This document shows positions 50,696 through 59,198 of a DNA stretch of 64,000 bases, in pieces. Positions within the stretch are counted from its first letter, which is position 1. Every line of letters begins with the position of its first letter. Source of the stretch: Mycolicibacterium palauense (lineage in GTDB: Bacteria > Actinomycetota > Actinomycetes > Mycobacteriales > Mycobacteriaceae); contig NZ_NVQF01000009.1 in the NCBI RefSeq assembly GCF_002592005.1, positions 42,101-106,100 on the forward strand. The letters run 5' to 3'. A model generated the notes under the pieces. The model was not told the DNA's origin. It did no database searches and saw only the letters and a list, made by a program, of their open reading frames with translations. The position numbers were made by a program, and so were the translations under genes.

Positions 50696-50786
50696 GATGC
50701 GGCACCGGGATGCGGCACCGGGATGCGGCACCGGGATGCGGCACCGGGATGTGGCACTGGGATGCGGCACTGGGATAGAGCACTGC
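50696..50786. repeat. 13-bp minisatellite (seven units) upstream of SnoaL-like gene
   Basis: GATGCGGCACCGG is repeated four times exactly, followed by three diverging units (GATGTGGCACTGG, GATGCGGCACTGG, GATAGAGCACTGC) and an eighth trace. The array fills the spacer and ends 15 bp before the ATG of the next gene. The period of 13 is out of frame, so it is not coding; a TAGAGT hexamer in the trace unit could be a -10 element. Confidence 0.95.
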
Positions 50787-50801
50787 AATAGAGTGGTCGC
50801 G

Positions 50802-51293
50802 ATGTCCATCGAAGACCCCGCCCCGGCACCCCTGCACTCCTTCACGGCCGGTGGTGCGGCCGGGCGCACCGATTTCGACGTGCGGGACCGGCTCGCCGTC
50901 AAACACCTCGTCGACACCTACGCGCTGGCGTACGACAACCGTCAGGCCGAGCAGTGGTTCGAGTTGTTCACCGACGATGCGGTCTTCGCGGTCGGTGTTC
51001 CCGGGCAGCCGCCGGTCGAGCAGCGCGGCGAACAGTTCCGTGGCTTCTGGCGCGACCGGATGTCGACCTTCGGGGAGAGCGGCGACCAGCGGCGCCACCT
51101 GATGTCGAACATCGTGTTCCTCGAGGAGACCGACACCACGGCGCACGCCAGCGTGCTCGGACTGCTGGTCAACACCTCGGACGGCGCGGCCTTCACGGCC
51201 GTGGCCGCCCTCAACTACGAGGGATGGTTCGTCAAGCGGGACGGGGTCTGGAAGATCAGCCGCTGGCATGACTTCCCCGACGGGCCCGTGTAG
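50802..51293 (+). CDS. SnoaL-like/NTF2-fold domain protein
   Basis: 163 residues from ATG 50802. DFDVRDRLAVKHLVDTYALAYDNRQAEQWFELFTDDAVFAVG is the typical opening of the cone-shaped NTF2/SnoaL fold, and NYEGWFVKRDGVWKISRWHDF its last strands. The fold hosts hydratases, isomerases and non-catalytic binders, so no reaction is assigned. The start is taken after the repeat array, because in-frame codons within the array would give only Arg/His/Gly repeats. Convergent with the Rv0226c-like gene. Confidence 0.82.
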   Translation: MSIEDPAPAPLHSFTAGGAAGRTDFDVRDRLAVKHLVDTYALAYDNRQAEQWFELFTDDAVFAVGVPGQPPVEQRGEQFRGFWRDRMSTFGESGDQRRHLMSNIVFLEETDTTAHASVLGLLVNTSDGAAFTAVAALNYEGWFVKRDGVWKISRWHDFPDGPV

Positions 51294-51307
51294 GCGGTTT
51301 CACCGCC
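51293..51307. terminator. Small hairpin between convergent genes
   Basis: GGCGGT-TTC-ACCGCC, a 6-bp stem directly after the SnoaL-like stop and 6 bp before the convergent stop. Weak, no U-tract. Confidence 0.4.
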
Positions 51308-51313
51308 CGCCAC

Positions 51314-53050
51314 TCAGGCGCCCCGGCGCCGGGTGAGCATCGCGGCAGCGCCGCCGGCCAGCATCGCCGCAGCGCCGCCAACCAGCACCGCCAACCAGGC
51401 CAGGTGCGCCGCGACCACGGCGCGGCGCCGCTCAGCTCCGGCGCCGGCGGCGTCGCCCCCGACCCGGTACAGCGTCAGGTCCTCGTCGCGGTACACGACC
51501 GGGAAGTAGGACAGTGTCCTTGCCGCCGAACCGGTTTCGCCGCCCGTTCCCGATTCCACGAGCACCCATCCCACGCCGGCGTCGGTGATCCGGTCGGGGT
51601 CGGCGCCGCCGAGCAGCAGTCCCTCCACGCTGCGGGCGTGCCCACCCTCGCCGTGCACGGTGCGCCCGGAGATCGTCAGATCGCCGGTGGCCAGCACGTC
51701 GGCACGCACCCAGCGGGGCAGCGGGTCGAGCACCGGGGCGGGACCCGACCAGTCGAACCGGCGCATCGAGCCGGCCGGCAGCACCGCCACCGGGCGGGGG
51801 TCGGCGTCGATCACCGCGGCCACCCGAGCCCACCCGGGCGGGTAGTGCACCGCGGTCACCCGCCCCCAGGCTCCCCAGGCCAGGTCCGGCAGCACCGCGA
51901 TCACCGCGGCGCAGCACAGCCCCGCGGCCGCCGCCGGCGGCAGCGCGGGTCGCCACCGCCGCAGCGTCACCACCGCCCCCGCACCGGCCAGCGCGTAGCC
52001 GGGGACCGCCAGCGCCACCCACTTCTGGGCGTCGCGCACCACGCCCAGTCCCGGCGCCGCCGACACCATCGCCTGGACCGCGGCCAGCCCCGGGCCGGTG
52101 GCCATCGCCGCGGGGATCACCACCGCCGTCGCGGCGAGCGCCAGCAGCGCCAGCCCGGTCCGGGTGCGCGCCGCCACCGGGGCCCCGGCGAGGACGACGG
52201 CCAGCAGAACAACGGTGGCCACCACCGCAAACGGCCCCGACCGCGAGCCGGGGACCGCCTCGGCGTTCCAGATCCCGCCCAGCCCGGCCAGGCTGGTCAG
52301 GGTGCCCAGACCGGGTTCGGCGCGTGCCGCGAAGTCGGCGACCCCGGCGCCGCCGGAATCCTGGTAGGCCGACAGCGACTGCCCCAGACCCGCGGCCACC
52401 AGCCAGGGCAGGGCCACGAGGGCGGCCACCGCGAGCGCCGCCGCCACGCACCGGGGGCGCGGCCAGCCGTCGCCCGGGGCTGCCACCGCGACCAGCGCCA
52501 CCGTCGCCGCCAGCATCAAGCCGGTCGGGGTGAGCCCGGCCAGCGCCAGCCAGAAACACAGGGCCCCCAGACCGGCCCCGGGGACACGAGCACCGCCTGC
52601 GCGCAGGCGCACCACCGCCGAGGCCACCCAGGGCAGACACCCGTAGCCCACCAGCAGGCTCCAATGTCCCTGCAGCAGCCGCTCGGCGACATAGGGGTTC
52701 CACACCGCGACGGTCGCCGCGACGAACTGACCCGCCGCCCCGGCCTGCGGTACCAGCACGGCCGCCAGCCGCGCCGCGCCCCAGCCCGCCAGCCACACCC
52801 CGGCGACGAGCAGCAGTTTCACCACGAGGCCGCCGTCGAGGACCCGGGAGGCCACCGCGACGGCGAAGTCCTGGGGCAGGGCGCGGGGCGCGGACTCGGT
52901 CAATCCGAGGGCGGCGTCGGAGAGGTGGGATCGCGGGGTGGACACGGCGTCGCGCAGCAGCAGATACCCCGGCGCCAGCAGGGGCGCGGTGACGACGACA
53001 GCCAGGATCAGCGCGTACCCGGGCACCGCCAGCCGGCGTAACCAGGGCAT
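51314..53050 (-). CDS. Multi-pass membrane protein (Rv0226c homologue)
   Basis: 578 residues from ATG 53050 (MPWLRRLAVPGYAL). About 12 hydrophobic helices cover residues ~8-400, then an extracytoplasmic domain (YPPGWARVAAVIDADPRPVAVLPAGSMRRFDW ... YRDEDLTLYRVGG), then a final helix and a basic tail. This resembles GT-C membrane glycosyltransferases, but I see no firm catalytic motif and the early loop lacks an obvious Asp-Asp pair. It is 7 bp downstream of the DUF3068 gene and probably functions with it in lipoglycan synthesis. Confidence 0.85.
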   Translation of the reverse strand: MPWLRRLAVPGYALILAVVVTAPLLAPGYLLLRDAVSTPRSHLSDAALGLTESAPRALPQDFAVAVASRVLDGGLVVKLLLVAGVWLAGWGAARLAAVLVPQAGAAGQFVAATVAVWNPYVAERLLQGHWSLLVGYGCLPWVASAVVRLRAGGARVPGAGLGALCFWLALAGLTPTGLMLAATVALVAVAAPGDGWPRPRCVAAALAVAALVALPWLVAAGLGQSLSAYQDSGGAGVADFAARAEPGLGTLTSLAGLGGIWNAEAVPGSRSGPFAVVATVVLLAVVLAGAPVAARTRTGLALLALAATAVVIPAAMATGPGLAAVQAMVSAAPGLGVVRDAQKWVALAVPGYALAGAGAVVTLRRWRPALPPAAAAGLCCAAVIAVLPDLAWGAWGRVTAVHYPPGWARVAAVIDADPRPVAVLPAGSMRRFDWSGPAPVLDPLPRWVRADVLATGDLTISGRTVHGEGGHARSVEGLLLGGADPDRITDAGVGWVLVESGTGGETGSAARTLSYFPVVYRDEDLTLYRVGGDAAGAGAERRRAVVAAHLAWLAVLVGGAAAMLAGGAAAMLTRRRGA

Positions 53051-53057
53051 CGCGGCG

Positions 53058-54275
53058 CTAACTTCGGTCCGGTGGCCCCTGATCGGGGTGCAGGTCGGGA
53101 CGCTGGGCGGGAAGCTTCTCGGTCTCGGCCTCCGCGGCGGGCATCGGGCCGGTGTCCTCACTCTTGCCGCGCCCGAAGAATCCGCCGCTGGGGCTGTCGA
53201 GGCCCGGATCGATCAGCGCCGCATCGGTACGCAGGCTGAACGAGCCCAGCAGCGCGCCGGCCACCAGTGCCACCAGACCGGCCGCGGTGAAGGTGATCGG
53301 CAGGATGCGCGACCACAGCGCGACCCGGTCCCGCTCGTCGCGGGCGGCGGCCACCTGCGATTCGATGGTCTGCTCGGTGGAGGTCACCTTGTAGTCGGCG
53401 AGCTCCACCTCGGGCTTGAGGGCGTCCCGGGCGTAGTAGTGGTTGGCGTGTTCCTCGGCCTTGACGATGGTGCCCGTCACCGGGTCGACCCAGAAGGTGC
53501 GCTGCGCGGCGTAGTAGCGCGTCATGGTGATCGGCTCGTCGGGGTCGCCCTCCAGGCCCCACAGCGACGCCCGGGCGGTCACCTCGCTGTCCTCGTCGTT
53601 CTCGTAGAGCGAGGCGTACTTGATCGGCTCGACCAGCTTGCCGTCGGCGTCGTAGCCCACGTTCTGGGTGAACCGGTAGGTGGTCAGCCCGTTGACGTCG
53701 TCCTCACCCTCGTAGTTGGCGTCGAAGGCCTTCTGGGCGATCGGGTCGAAGTACGGGTAGGTCTTCTTCTCCGTGTTGAACGGGAACCGGTAGGACAGGC
53801 CCTCGTGCGGCAGCGCGATGTTCCTCGGCGGCTTGGTGTCCTCGACCGTGCGCGGTTTCTGCACCGAACCGCCCGGATGGCTGTCGTCGGAGACGGCCAT
53901 CGCGGTGCTGCGGTTGAGGGTGACGGTGTCGACCATCGCCAACAGCAGGCCGGTGTCCTGCTGCTTGTCGGTGCGCCGCACCGTGGTGCCCACCTGCAGT
54001 GTCACCACGTCGGCGTTGGAGGGGGACTCGACGGTGAGCTGCTGCTGCGATACCAGCGGGACGTCGCGGTCGACGACGAAGCGCTCACCGAGCAGCGACT
54101 CGGGGTCGAGCGCGGTCCCGGTACCGTTGCTGACCAGCGTGGTGTCCACATCCAGCGGGATCCGCTCGATCTTGCCGGCGGTGTAGGTGGACAGCAGCAG
54201 GGCCGCGATCAGCAGGGCGGCACCGACCCCCAGCAGGGCGCAGGCGGCGACACGCAACATGGCTGCTCGGTTCAA
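53058..54275 (-). CDS. DUF3068 membrane protein (Rv0227c homologue)
   Basis: 405 residues from TTG 54275, with GGAAGGAAGG ten bases upstream; ATG 54260 is the alternative. An N-terminal helix (residues ~9-32), a large extracytoplasmic domain (~33-310) and a second helix (ITFTAAGLVALVAGALLGSF) precede an acidic cytoplasmic tail. The DUF3068 family, as I recall, includes C. glutamicum NCgl2760, needed for lipomannan maturation and lipoarabinomannan synthesis. It heads a two-gene operon with the Rv0226c-like gene and is divergent from the TmaT-like gene. Confidence 0.9.
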   Translation of the reverse strand: MNRAAMLRVAACALLGVGAALLIAALLLSTYTAGKIERIPLDVDTTLVSNGTGTALDPESLLGERFVVDRDVPLVSQQQLTVESPSNADVVTLQVGTTVRRTDKQQDTGLLLAMVDTVTLNRSTAMAVSDDSHPGGSVQKPRTVEDTKPPRNIALPHEGLSYRFPFNTEKKTYPYFDPIAQKAFDANYEGEDDVNGLTTYRFTQNVGYDADGKLVEPIKYASLYENDEDSEVTARASLWGLEGDPDEPITMTRYYAAQRTFWVDPVTGTIVKAEEHANHYYARDALKPEVELADYKVTSTEQTIESQVAAARDERDRVALWSRILPITFTAAGLVALVAGALLGSFSLRTDAALIDPGLDSPSGGFFGRGKSEDTGPMPAAEAETEKLPAQRPDLHPDQGPPDRS

Positions 54276-54405
54276 GGCGTGCGTACCTTCCTTCCGGTCC
54301 CGTTGCGCGCAGGCAAATCCGTACGACCCTAACAGCAGAAACTAAAGCACCAACTTATTCGCCGCGGGGGTTACCCACCGCCGGACACCCTGCACACTGG
54401 TACCC

Positions 54406-55632
54406 GTGACAGTGCAGCCCGGCGACGTCGATGCGGGCACGCGCGCGGGCACCACCGATGCGGGGGTGGGCGGAACCCGAAGCTTCCTACCCCAGGTGGA
54501 GGGACTGCGCGCGTGCGCGGCCATCGGAGTGGTGATCACCCACGTGGCGTTCCAGACCGCCTCGGCGTCCGGGCTGCTCGGCCGTGTCTGGGCGCGCTTC
54601 GATCTGGCGGTGGCCGTGTTCTTCGCCCTGTCGGGGTTCCTGCTGTGGCGCGGGCACGCCGCCGCGGCGCGCGGCCTGCGCGCCGCACCGCCGGCCGGGC
54701 ACTACCTGAGGTCGCGGATCGTGCGGATCATGCCCGGCTACCTGGTGGCCGTGATCGTCATCCTGACCCTGCTGCCCGACGCCTCGGGCGCGGGCATGAC
54801 GGTCTGGCTGGCCAACCTGACCCTGACCCAGATCTACGTGCCGCTCACGCTGACCGCCGGGCTCACCCAGATGTGGAGCCTGTCGGTGGAGGTCACCTTC
54901 TACCTGGCGTTGCCGCTGCTGGCGCTGTTCGCCGCGCGGCTGCCGGTGCGCGCCCGCGTCCCGGTGATCGCCACCGTGGCCGCGGCGAGCCTGGCCTGGG
55001 GGCTGCTGCCCATCCACACCGCCGAAGGCGTCAACCCGCTGAACTGGCCGCCGGCCTACGCGTCGTGGTTCGGCGCGGGCATGCTGCTGGCCGAATTCAC
55101 CGTGTCCCCGGTGGGCTGGGTGCACCGGCTGGCCCGCCGCCGGGTGGTGATGGCGCTGATCATGCTGGCCGCCTTCGCCGTCTCGGCGTCGCCGCTGGCC
55201 GGCCCCGAGGACCTGACCCCGGCCACCCTGAGCCAGTTCGTGGTGCGCACCGCGATGGGGGCGATCGTCGCGGGCGCGCTGCTGGCGCCCCTGGTGCTCG
55301 ACCGCCCCGACACCCCCCACCGGATCCTGGGCAGCGCGGTGATGGTGACGCTGGGCCGCTGGTCCTACGGGTTGTTCGTCTGGCACCTGGCCGCCCTGGT
55401 GATGGTGTTCCCGATGATCGGTGAGTTCGCGTTCAACGGCCACATGCCGGTGGTGCTGGTGCTGACGCTGGTGCTGGGTTTCGCGATGGCCGCCGTCAGC
55501 TACGCGCTGGTGGAGAATCCGTGCCGCCAGGCCCTGCGGCGCTGGGAGTACCGTCGCGCCGGCCGCCGCCGGGCGGTGCCGCCGCTGGACAGTTCGGTCA
55601 GCAACACCCCCGAGCCCGTCGTCGCGCACTGA
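54406..55632 (+). CDS. Acyltransferase-3 membrane protein (TmaT-like, Rv0228 homologue)
   Basis: 408 residues from GTG 54406. Acyltransferase-3 hallmark: FLPQVEGLRACAAIGVVITHVAFQT, with the conserved Arg and His, then ~10 transmembrane helices; SLSVEVTFYLALPLLALFA is another family block. The corynebacterial homologue TmaT acetylates trehalose monomycolate for MmpL-dependent export, which would link this gene functionally with mmpL3 at the other end of the window. The assignment rests on family and synteny. Confidence 0.85.
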   Translation: MTVQPGDVDAGTRAGTTDAGVGGTRSFLPQVEGLRACAAIGVVITHVAFQTASASGLLGRVWARFDLAVAVFFALSGFLLWRGHAAAARGLRAAPPAGHYLRSRIVRIMPGYLVAVIVILTLLPDASGAGMTVWLANLTLTQIYVPLTLTAGLTQMWSLSVEVTFYLALPLLALFAARLPVRARVPVIATVAAASLAWGLLPIHTAEGVNPLNWPPAYASWFGAGMLLAEFTVSPVGWVHRLARRRVVMALIMLAAFAVSASPLAGPEDLTPATLSQFVVRTAMGAIVAGALLAPLVLDRPDTPHRILGSAVMVTLGRWSYGLFVWHLAALVMVFPMIGEFAFNGHMPVVLVLTLVLGFAMAAVSYALVENPCRQALRRWEYRRAGRRRAVPPLDSSVSNTPEPVVAH

Positions 55633-55669
55633 GCTCACCCGGAGCGGGCGTGCGGCGCACAATGGCACG

Positions 55670-57004
55670 GTGACGACACCCCTGACCATCATGTTCTGGC
55701 CGGAGTCGGCCTACGGGCCGACGAACCAGTGCATCGGGCTGGCCGCCCTGCTGCGCGAGCGCGGCCACACCATCGTCTTCGCGGCCGAGAGCTCCTGGGC
55801 GGGCAAGCTCGCACCGCACGGCTTCATCGAGGAGCTCGTCGATCTCGCGCCGCCGGCCGACCCGACGACCGATGACGCTGCCGAGGACCCGGGCAAGTTC
55901 TGGACCGATTTCATCGCCGAGACCGCGCCGGAATTCCGGAAACCCACCATCGAGCAGCTGTCCACCTTCATCCAGCCCACCTTCGCCGCCCTCATCGACG
56001 GGGCCAGGTTCTGCGAACCCCGATTGCGCGAGATCATCGCGACCCACCGGCCCGACGTCATCGTCGAGGACAACGTCGTGCTCTTCCCGGCGCTGGCGAC
56101 CTCGGGGGCGCCGTTCGTCCGGATCGTCTCCTGCAGCCCGCTGGAGATCCCGGGACCCGGCATCCCGCCGCCGTTCTCCGGGCTGCCCAGCGCCGACCGG
56201 TCACAGTGGAACGCCTACCGCGCCGAGTTCGACCGCACCCACCGGGCGATGTGGACGGAGTTCGACACGTGGGTGCGCGAACAGGGCGCCGGACCGCTGC
56301 CCGAGCTGGAGTTCATGCCCCGGGGTGGCACCCACAACCCGGCCGCCAACCTCTACGTCTACCCGGCCGAGGCCGACTACACCGATGCCCGCCCGCTCGA
56401 CGACACCTGGACCCGGATGGACTCCAGCGTCCGGGAAACCGACGAGGACTACGTCCTACCCGCCGAACTGGCCGACCGGCCGGACGGCAGCGCCCTGATC
56501 TATCTGTCGCTGGGATCGCTCGGCGGCGCCGACGTCGCGCTCATGCAGCGGCTCGTCGACGTGCTGGCCGGCACCGAACACCGCTTCATCGTCAGCAAGG
56601 GACCCCAGGCCGACCGGATCACGCTGGCGGACAACATGGTCGGCGCGCAGATGGTGCCCCAGACCACGGTGATACCCCAGGTCGATCTGGTGATCTCGCA
56701 CGGCGGCAACAACACCGTCACCGAGACGCTGCACTTCGGGAAACCGTTGATCGTGCTGCCGCTGTTCTGGGATCAGTACGAAAACGCCCAGCGCATCGAC
56801 GAACTCGGGTTCGGTGTGCGGCTGGACACCTACCGGTTCGCCGACGCGGAGCTGACCGCCGCGGTGGACAAGCTGCTCGCCGACACCGCGCTGCGCGCCC
56901 GGCTCGCCGACCTGGGTGCGGCCATCCGGGCCCGCAACGGCCTGCGGGTGGGCGCCGACGTCATCGAGCAGGTCGGGCACCGGCACCGGGCCTCGCTTGC
57001 CTGA
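55670..57004 (+). CDS. GT1-family (UGT/MGT-like) glycosyltransferase
   Basis: 444 residues from GTG. The N-terminal half opens WPESAYGPTNQCIGLAALLRERGHTIVFAAE; the C-terminal nucleotide-sugar domain has YLSLGSLGGADVALMQRLVD and VISHGGNNTVTETLHFGKPLIVLPLFWDQYENAQRI, the UGT signature. This class usually glycosylates small lipophilic acceptors. It is the first of three tightly packed genes with a sugar-kinase-like and a SIS-domain protein. This cassette is absent from the Rv0228-Rv0236c interval I know from M. tuberculosis. Confidence 0.88.
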   Translation: MTTPLTIMFWPESAYGPTNQCIGLAALLRERGHTIVFAAESSWAGKLAPHGFIEELVDLAPPADPTTDDAAEDPGKFWTDFIAETAPEFRKPTIEQLSTFIQPTFAALIDGARFCEPRLREIIATHRPDVIVEDNVVLFPALATSGAPFVRIVSCSPLEIPGPGIPPPFSGLPSADRSQWNAYRAEFDRTHRAMWTEFDTWVREQGAGPLPELEFMPRGGTHNPAANLYVYPAEADYTDARPLDDTWTRMDSSVRETDEDYVLPAELADRPDGSALIYLSLGSLGGADVALMQRLVDVLAGTEHRFIVSKGPQADRITLADNMVGAQMVPQTTVIPQVDLVISHGGNNTVTETLHFGKPLIVLPLFWDQYENAQRIDELGFGVRLDTYRFADAELTAAVDKLLADTALRARLADLGAAIRARNGLRVGADVIEQVGHRHRASLA

Positions 57005-57014
57005 GGAGACGGAC

Positions 57015-58202
57015 GTGCTCGACCTCGGCGAGCGCCACTGGCTGCAGATCCTGGCCGACCACGACGGCGGCACGGCCGAGCCGATGGTGTTGGGCCCGGC
57101 GGGGGACCGGCGCCGCGCCCGGCCGGGTGACGGGGCCGCGGAGGCCCTTATCGCGACGCTCGCCGGGGTCGACGGTGCGGTCTCGCGGGGCCGGTTCACC
57201 CTCCGTTCCTGGACGAAGCGGACCGCGGTGGGCGAGCGGCCCGTGGGAGTCGACCAGACCAACGAGTCGGTCATCGTCGGTGACGCCGCGGTGGTCAAGT
57301 GGTCGCGTCGTCTGCATCCCGGGCCCCACCCGGCGCCGCGGCGGATCGCCGTGCTGCGCGCCCGCGGGTTCGCCGGGATGCCGCAGCCGTGGGGACAGCT
57401 GACCTGGCGCGCCCCCGACGGCTGCGAGACCCTGGTGGCCAGCGTGGACGAGTACCTGCCCGGCGCGGCCGACGGGTGGACCTGGGCCGTCGACGCGTTC
57501 ACCGCGGCCGCCCGCGCCCGCGGTCGGGAGCCGGCGGTGTCCGCCGCCACCGACGTCGGGCACCTGGTCGCCGAGCTGCACGCCGCGCTGGCGGACACCG
57601 CGTCGACCGCCTCGGCCGCCGACGCGCGGCGGTGGCGGGCCGATGCCCGCGCCGCCGTCGAGGCCGCCTGCGCGGTGGGGGATTCGGCCGGTGCGGCGCT
57701 GCTGCGCGATCGGCGGCACGACGTCGAGACCGCCGTGGACGGCCTCGGCGAGCTGGCCGGGACCCCGGTGATCGAAGGACACGGCGACCTGCACGTGGGA
57801 CAGATTCTGCGCAGCGCCGGGGGGTTTCACGTCACCGACTTCGACGGCAACCCGGTGCTGCCCGCCGAGCAGCGGATGGCGCCCATCCCGGCCGCCGCCG
57901 ATGTCGCCGGGATGGTGCAGTCGCTGGCACATGTCGCCGTCGTCGCGGCCAGACACGCCGATCTTGACCCGGCGGCCGTCGCCGCGGTGGACAGCGCGGT
58001 ACGTGCGGCCTTCCTGGGCGCCTACACCAGCCGGCTCGCCGGGCTCGGCCGGGCGGCACTCTACGTCCCCGAAGCCCTGTATCCGTTTCGGGTACAACAG
58101 GTGTTGCGCGAGATTCTCTACGCCGCACAGTATCTGCCGCGCTGGATGTATGTGCCCGACGCCGCGCTGCCGGCGCTGCTCGCCGAGAGGACGCCCGCAT
58201 GA
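57015..58202 (+). CDS. Amino-sugar kinase-like phosphotransferase (GlcN kinase/maltokinase fold)
   Basis: 395 residues from GTG with GAGGAGAC upstream. Eukaryotic-like kinase fold of the aminoglycoside phosphotransferase/maltokinase group: the ATP-Lys strand DAAVVKWSRRL, the catalytic loop HGDLHVGQIL (H256, D258) and metal-binding D275 in DFDGNP. The N-terminal cap (GERHWLQILADHDG) is of the maltokinase type. Actinobacterial glucosamine kinases share this fold and occur beside SIS-domain genes, exactly as here (next gene overlaps by ATGA). Glucosamine or another amino sugar is therefore the best guess. Confidence 0.8.
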   Translation: MLDLGERHWLQILADHDGGTAEPMVLGPAGDRRRARPGDGAAEALIATLAGVDGAVSRGRFTLRSWTKRTAVGERPVGVDQTNESVIVGDAAVVKWSRRLHPGPHPAPRRIAVLRARGFAGMPQPWGQLTWRAPDGCETLVASVDEYLPGAADGWTWAVDAFTAAARARGREPAVSAATDVGHLVAELHAALADTASTASAADARRWRADARAAVEAACAVGDSAGAALLRDRRHDVETAVDGLGELAGTPVIEGHGDLHVGQILRSAGGFHVTDFDGNPVLPAEQRMAPIPAAADVAGMVQSLAHVAVVAARHADLDPAAVAAVDSAVRAAFLGAYTSRLAGLGRAALYVPEALYPFRVQQVLREILYAAQYLPRWMYVPDAALPALLAERTPA

Positions 58203-59185
58203 ACCCGGACCTGTTCCTGGCCGACGTGCACCGCAAACCCGACGCGCTGCGCAGACTGGCCGCGGTGCTGGCCGCCGGCAATCCGTGGGCGCCGGTGTTG
58301 CCTCCCGACACCACCCGCGTCGTGCTGCTGGGCATGGGGTCCTCGGCCTACGCCGGCCACGTCGCCGCCGCGCGGCTGCGCGCCCGGGGCCTGGTGGCCG
58401 CCTCCGAGCTGGCGTCCTCGACCCTGCTGCCCGACTGGGGGCCGGGCACCGTGGTGGTGGCCACCTCGGCCGGGGGCGGGTCGGCCGAGACGCTGGATGC
58501 GCTGGGCCGCCTGCCCGACGCGGTGACCACGATCGCGCTGACCAACACCGCCGGGTCCCCGGCCACCCGGCACTGCGACGCCGCGGTCGGCCTGGACGCC
58601 GGCGACGAGGACGGCGGCGTGGCCTGCCGCAGCTACCAGCACACGCTGGCGCTGCTGATGGCACTCGAATGCCACCTGTGTGGAACCGGCACCGATGCCC
58701 TGGCCGCCACGGTGGAGGCGGCCGCCACCGCCAGTGCCTACCTGCTCGACACCGAGAGCCGTTGGTGCCCTGCGGTGTCCGCGCTCGTGCTGGGGCCACA
58801 CGGAACGCATCTGGCCGCGCCGGCGCGGCGATTCTGCTCCGCCCAGCAGGGCGCGCTGATGCTGCGGGAGGGGCCGCGACGCTCCGCGGTCGGCTGTGAG
58901 ACCGGCGACTGGAGCCACGTCGACGTCTACCTGACCAAGACCACCGACTACCGACTGCTGGTGTTCGCCGGATCCGACTGGGAGACACAGCTTTCCGAGT
59001 GGACCACCGCCAGGGGCAGCACCGTGGTGGGTGTGGGGGGCGAGGTGCCCGGCGCCCGCTACACCCTTCGGTATCCCGGCGACGGCGACGACGACGTCCG
59101 GCTGCTCACCGAGGTCCTGGTGCCCGAACTCGTGGCCGCGCGCGCCTGGCAGGCGGCCACCGCGGGTGGCCGCGCCGCGACCTGA
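58199..59185 (+). CDS. SIS-domain sugar isomerase-like protein
   Basis: 328 residues. Two SIS domains like the GlmS C-terminal half or AgaS-type deaminases: the first with VVLLGMGSSAYAGHVAAARL and VVATSAGGGSAETLDALG, the second with SALVLGPHGTHLAAPARRF and LREGPRRSAVGCETGDWSHVD. These bind a phosphosugar, and the pair kinase plus SIS would phosphorylate and then isomerise or deaminate an amino sugar. No glutaminase domain is present. Overlaps the kinase gene and is convergent with aftD, 13 bp away. Confidence 0.85.
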   Translation: MNPDLFLADVHRKPDALRRLAAVLAAGNPWAPVLPPDTTRVVLLGMGSSAYAGHVAAARLRARGLVAASELASSTLLPDWGPGTVVVATSAGGGSAETLDALGRLPDAVTTIALTNTAGSPATRHCDAAVGLDAGDEDGGVACRSYQHTLALLMALECHLCGTGTDALAATVEAAATASAYLLDTESRWCPAVSALVLGPHGTHLAAPARRFCSAQQGALMLREGPRRSAVGCETGDWSHVDVYLTKTTDYRLLVFAGSDWETQLSEWTTARGSTVVGVGGEVPGARYTLRYPGDGDDDVRLLTEVLVPELVAARAWQAATAGGRAAT

Positions 59186-59198
59186 CCCGCGGCGGCGC

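Noticed and set aside
50696..50786. Tandem repeats considered as a CRISPR array
   Set aside because: Units are contiguous without unique spacers, only 13 bp long, and no cas genes are present.
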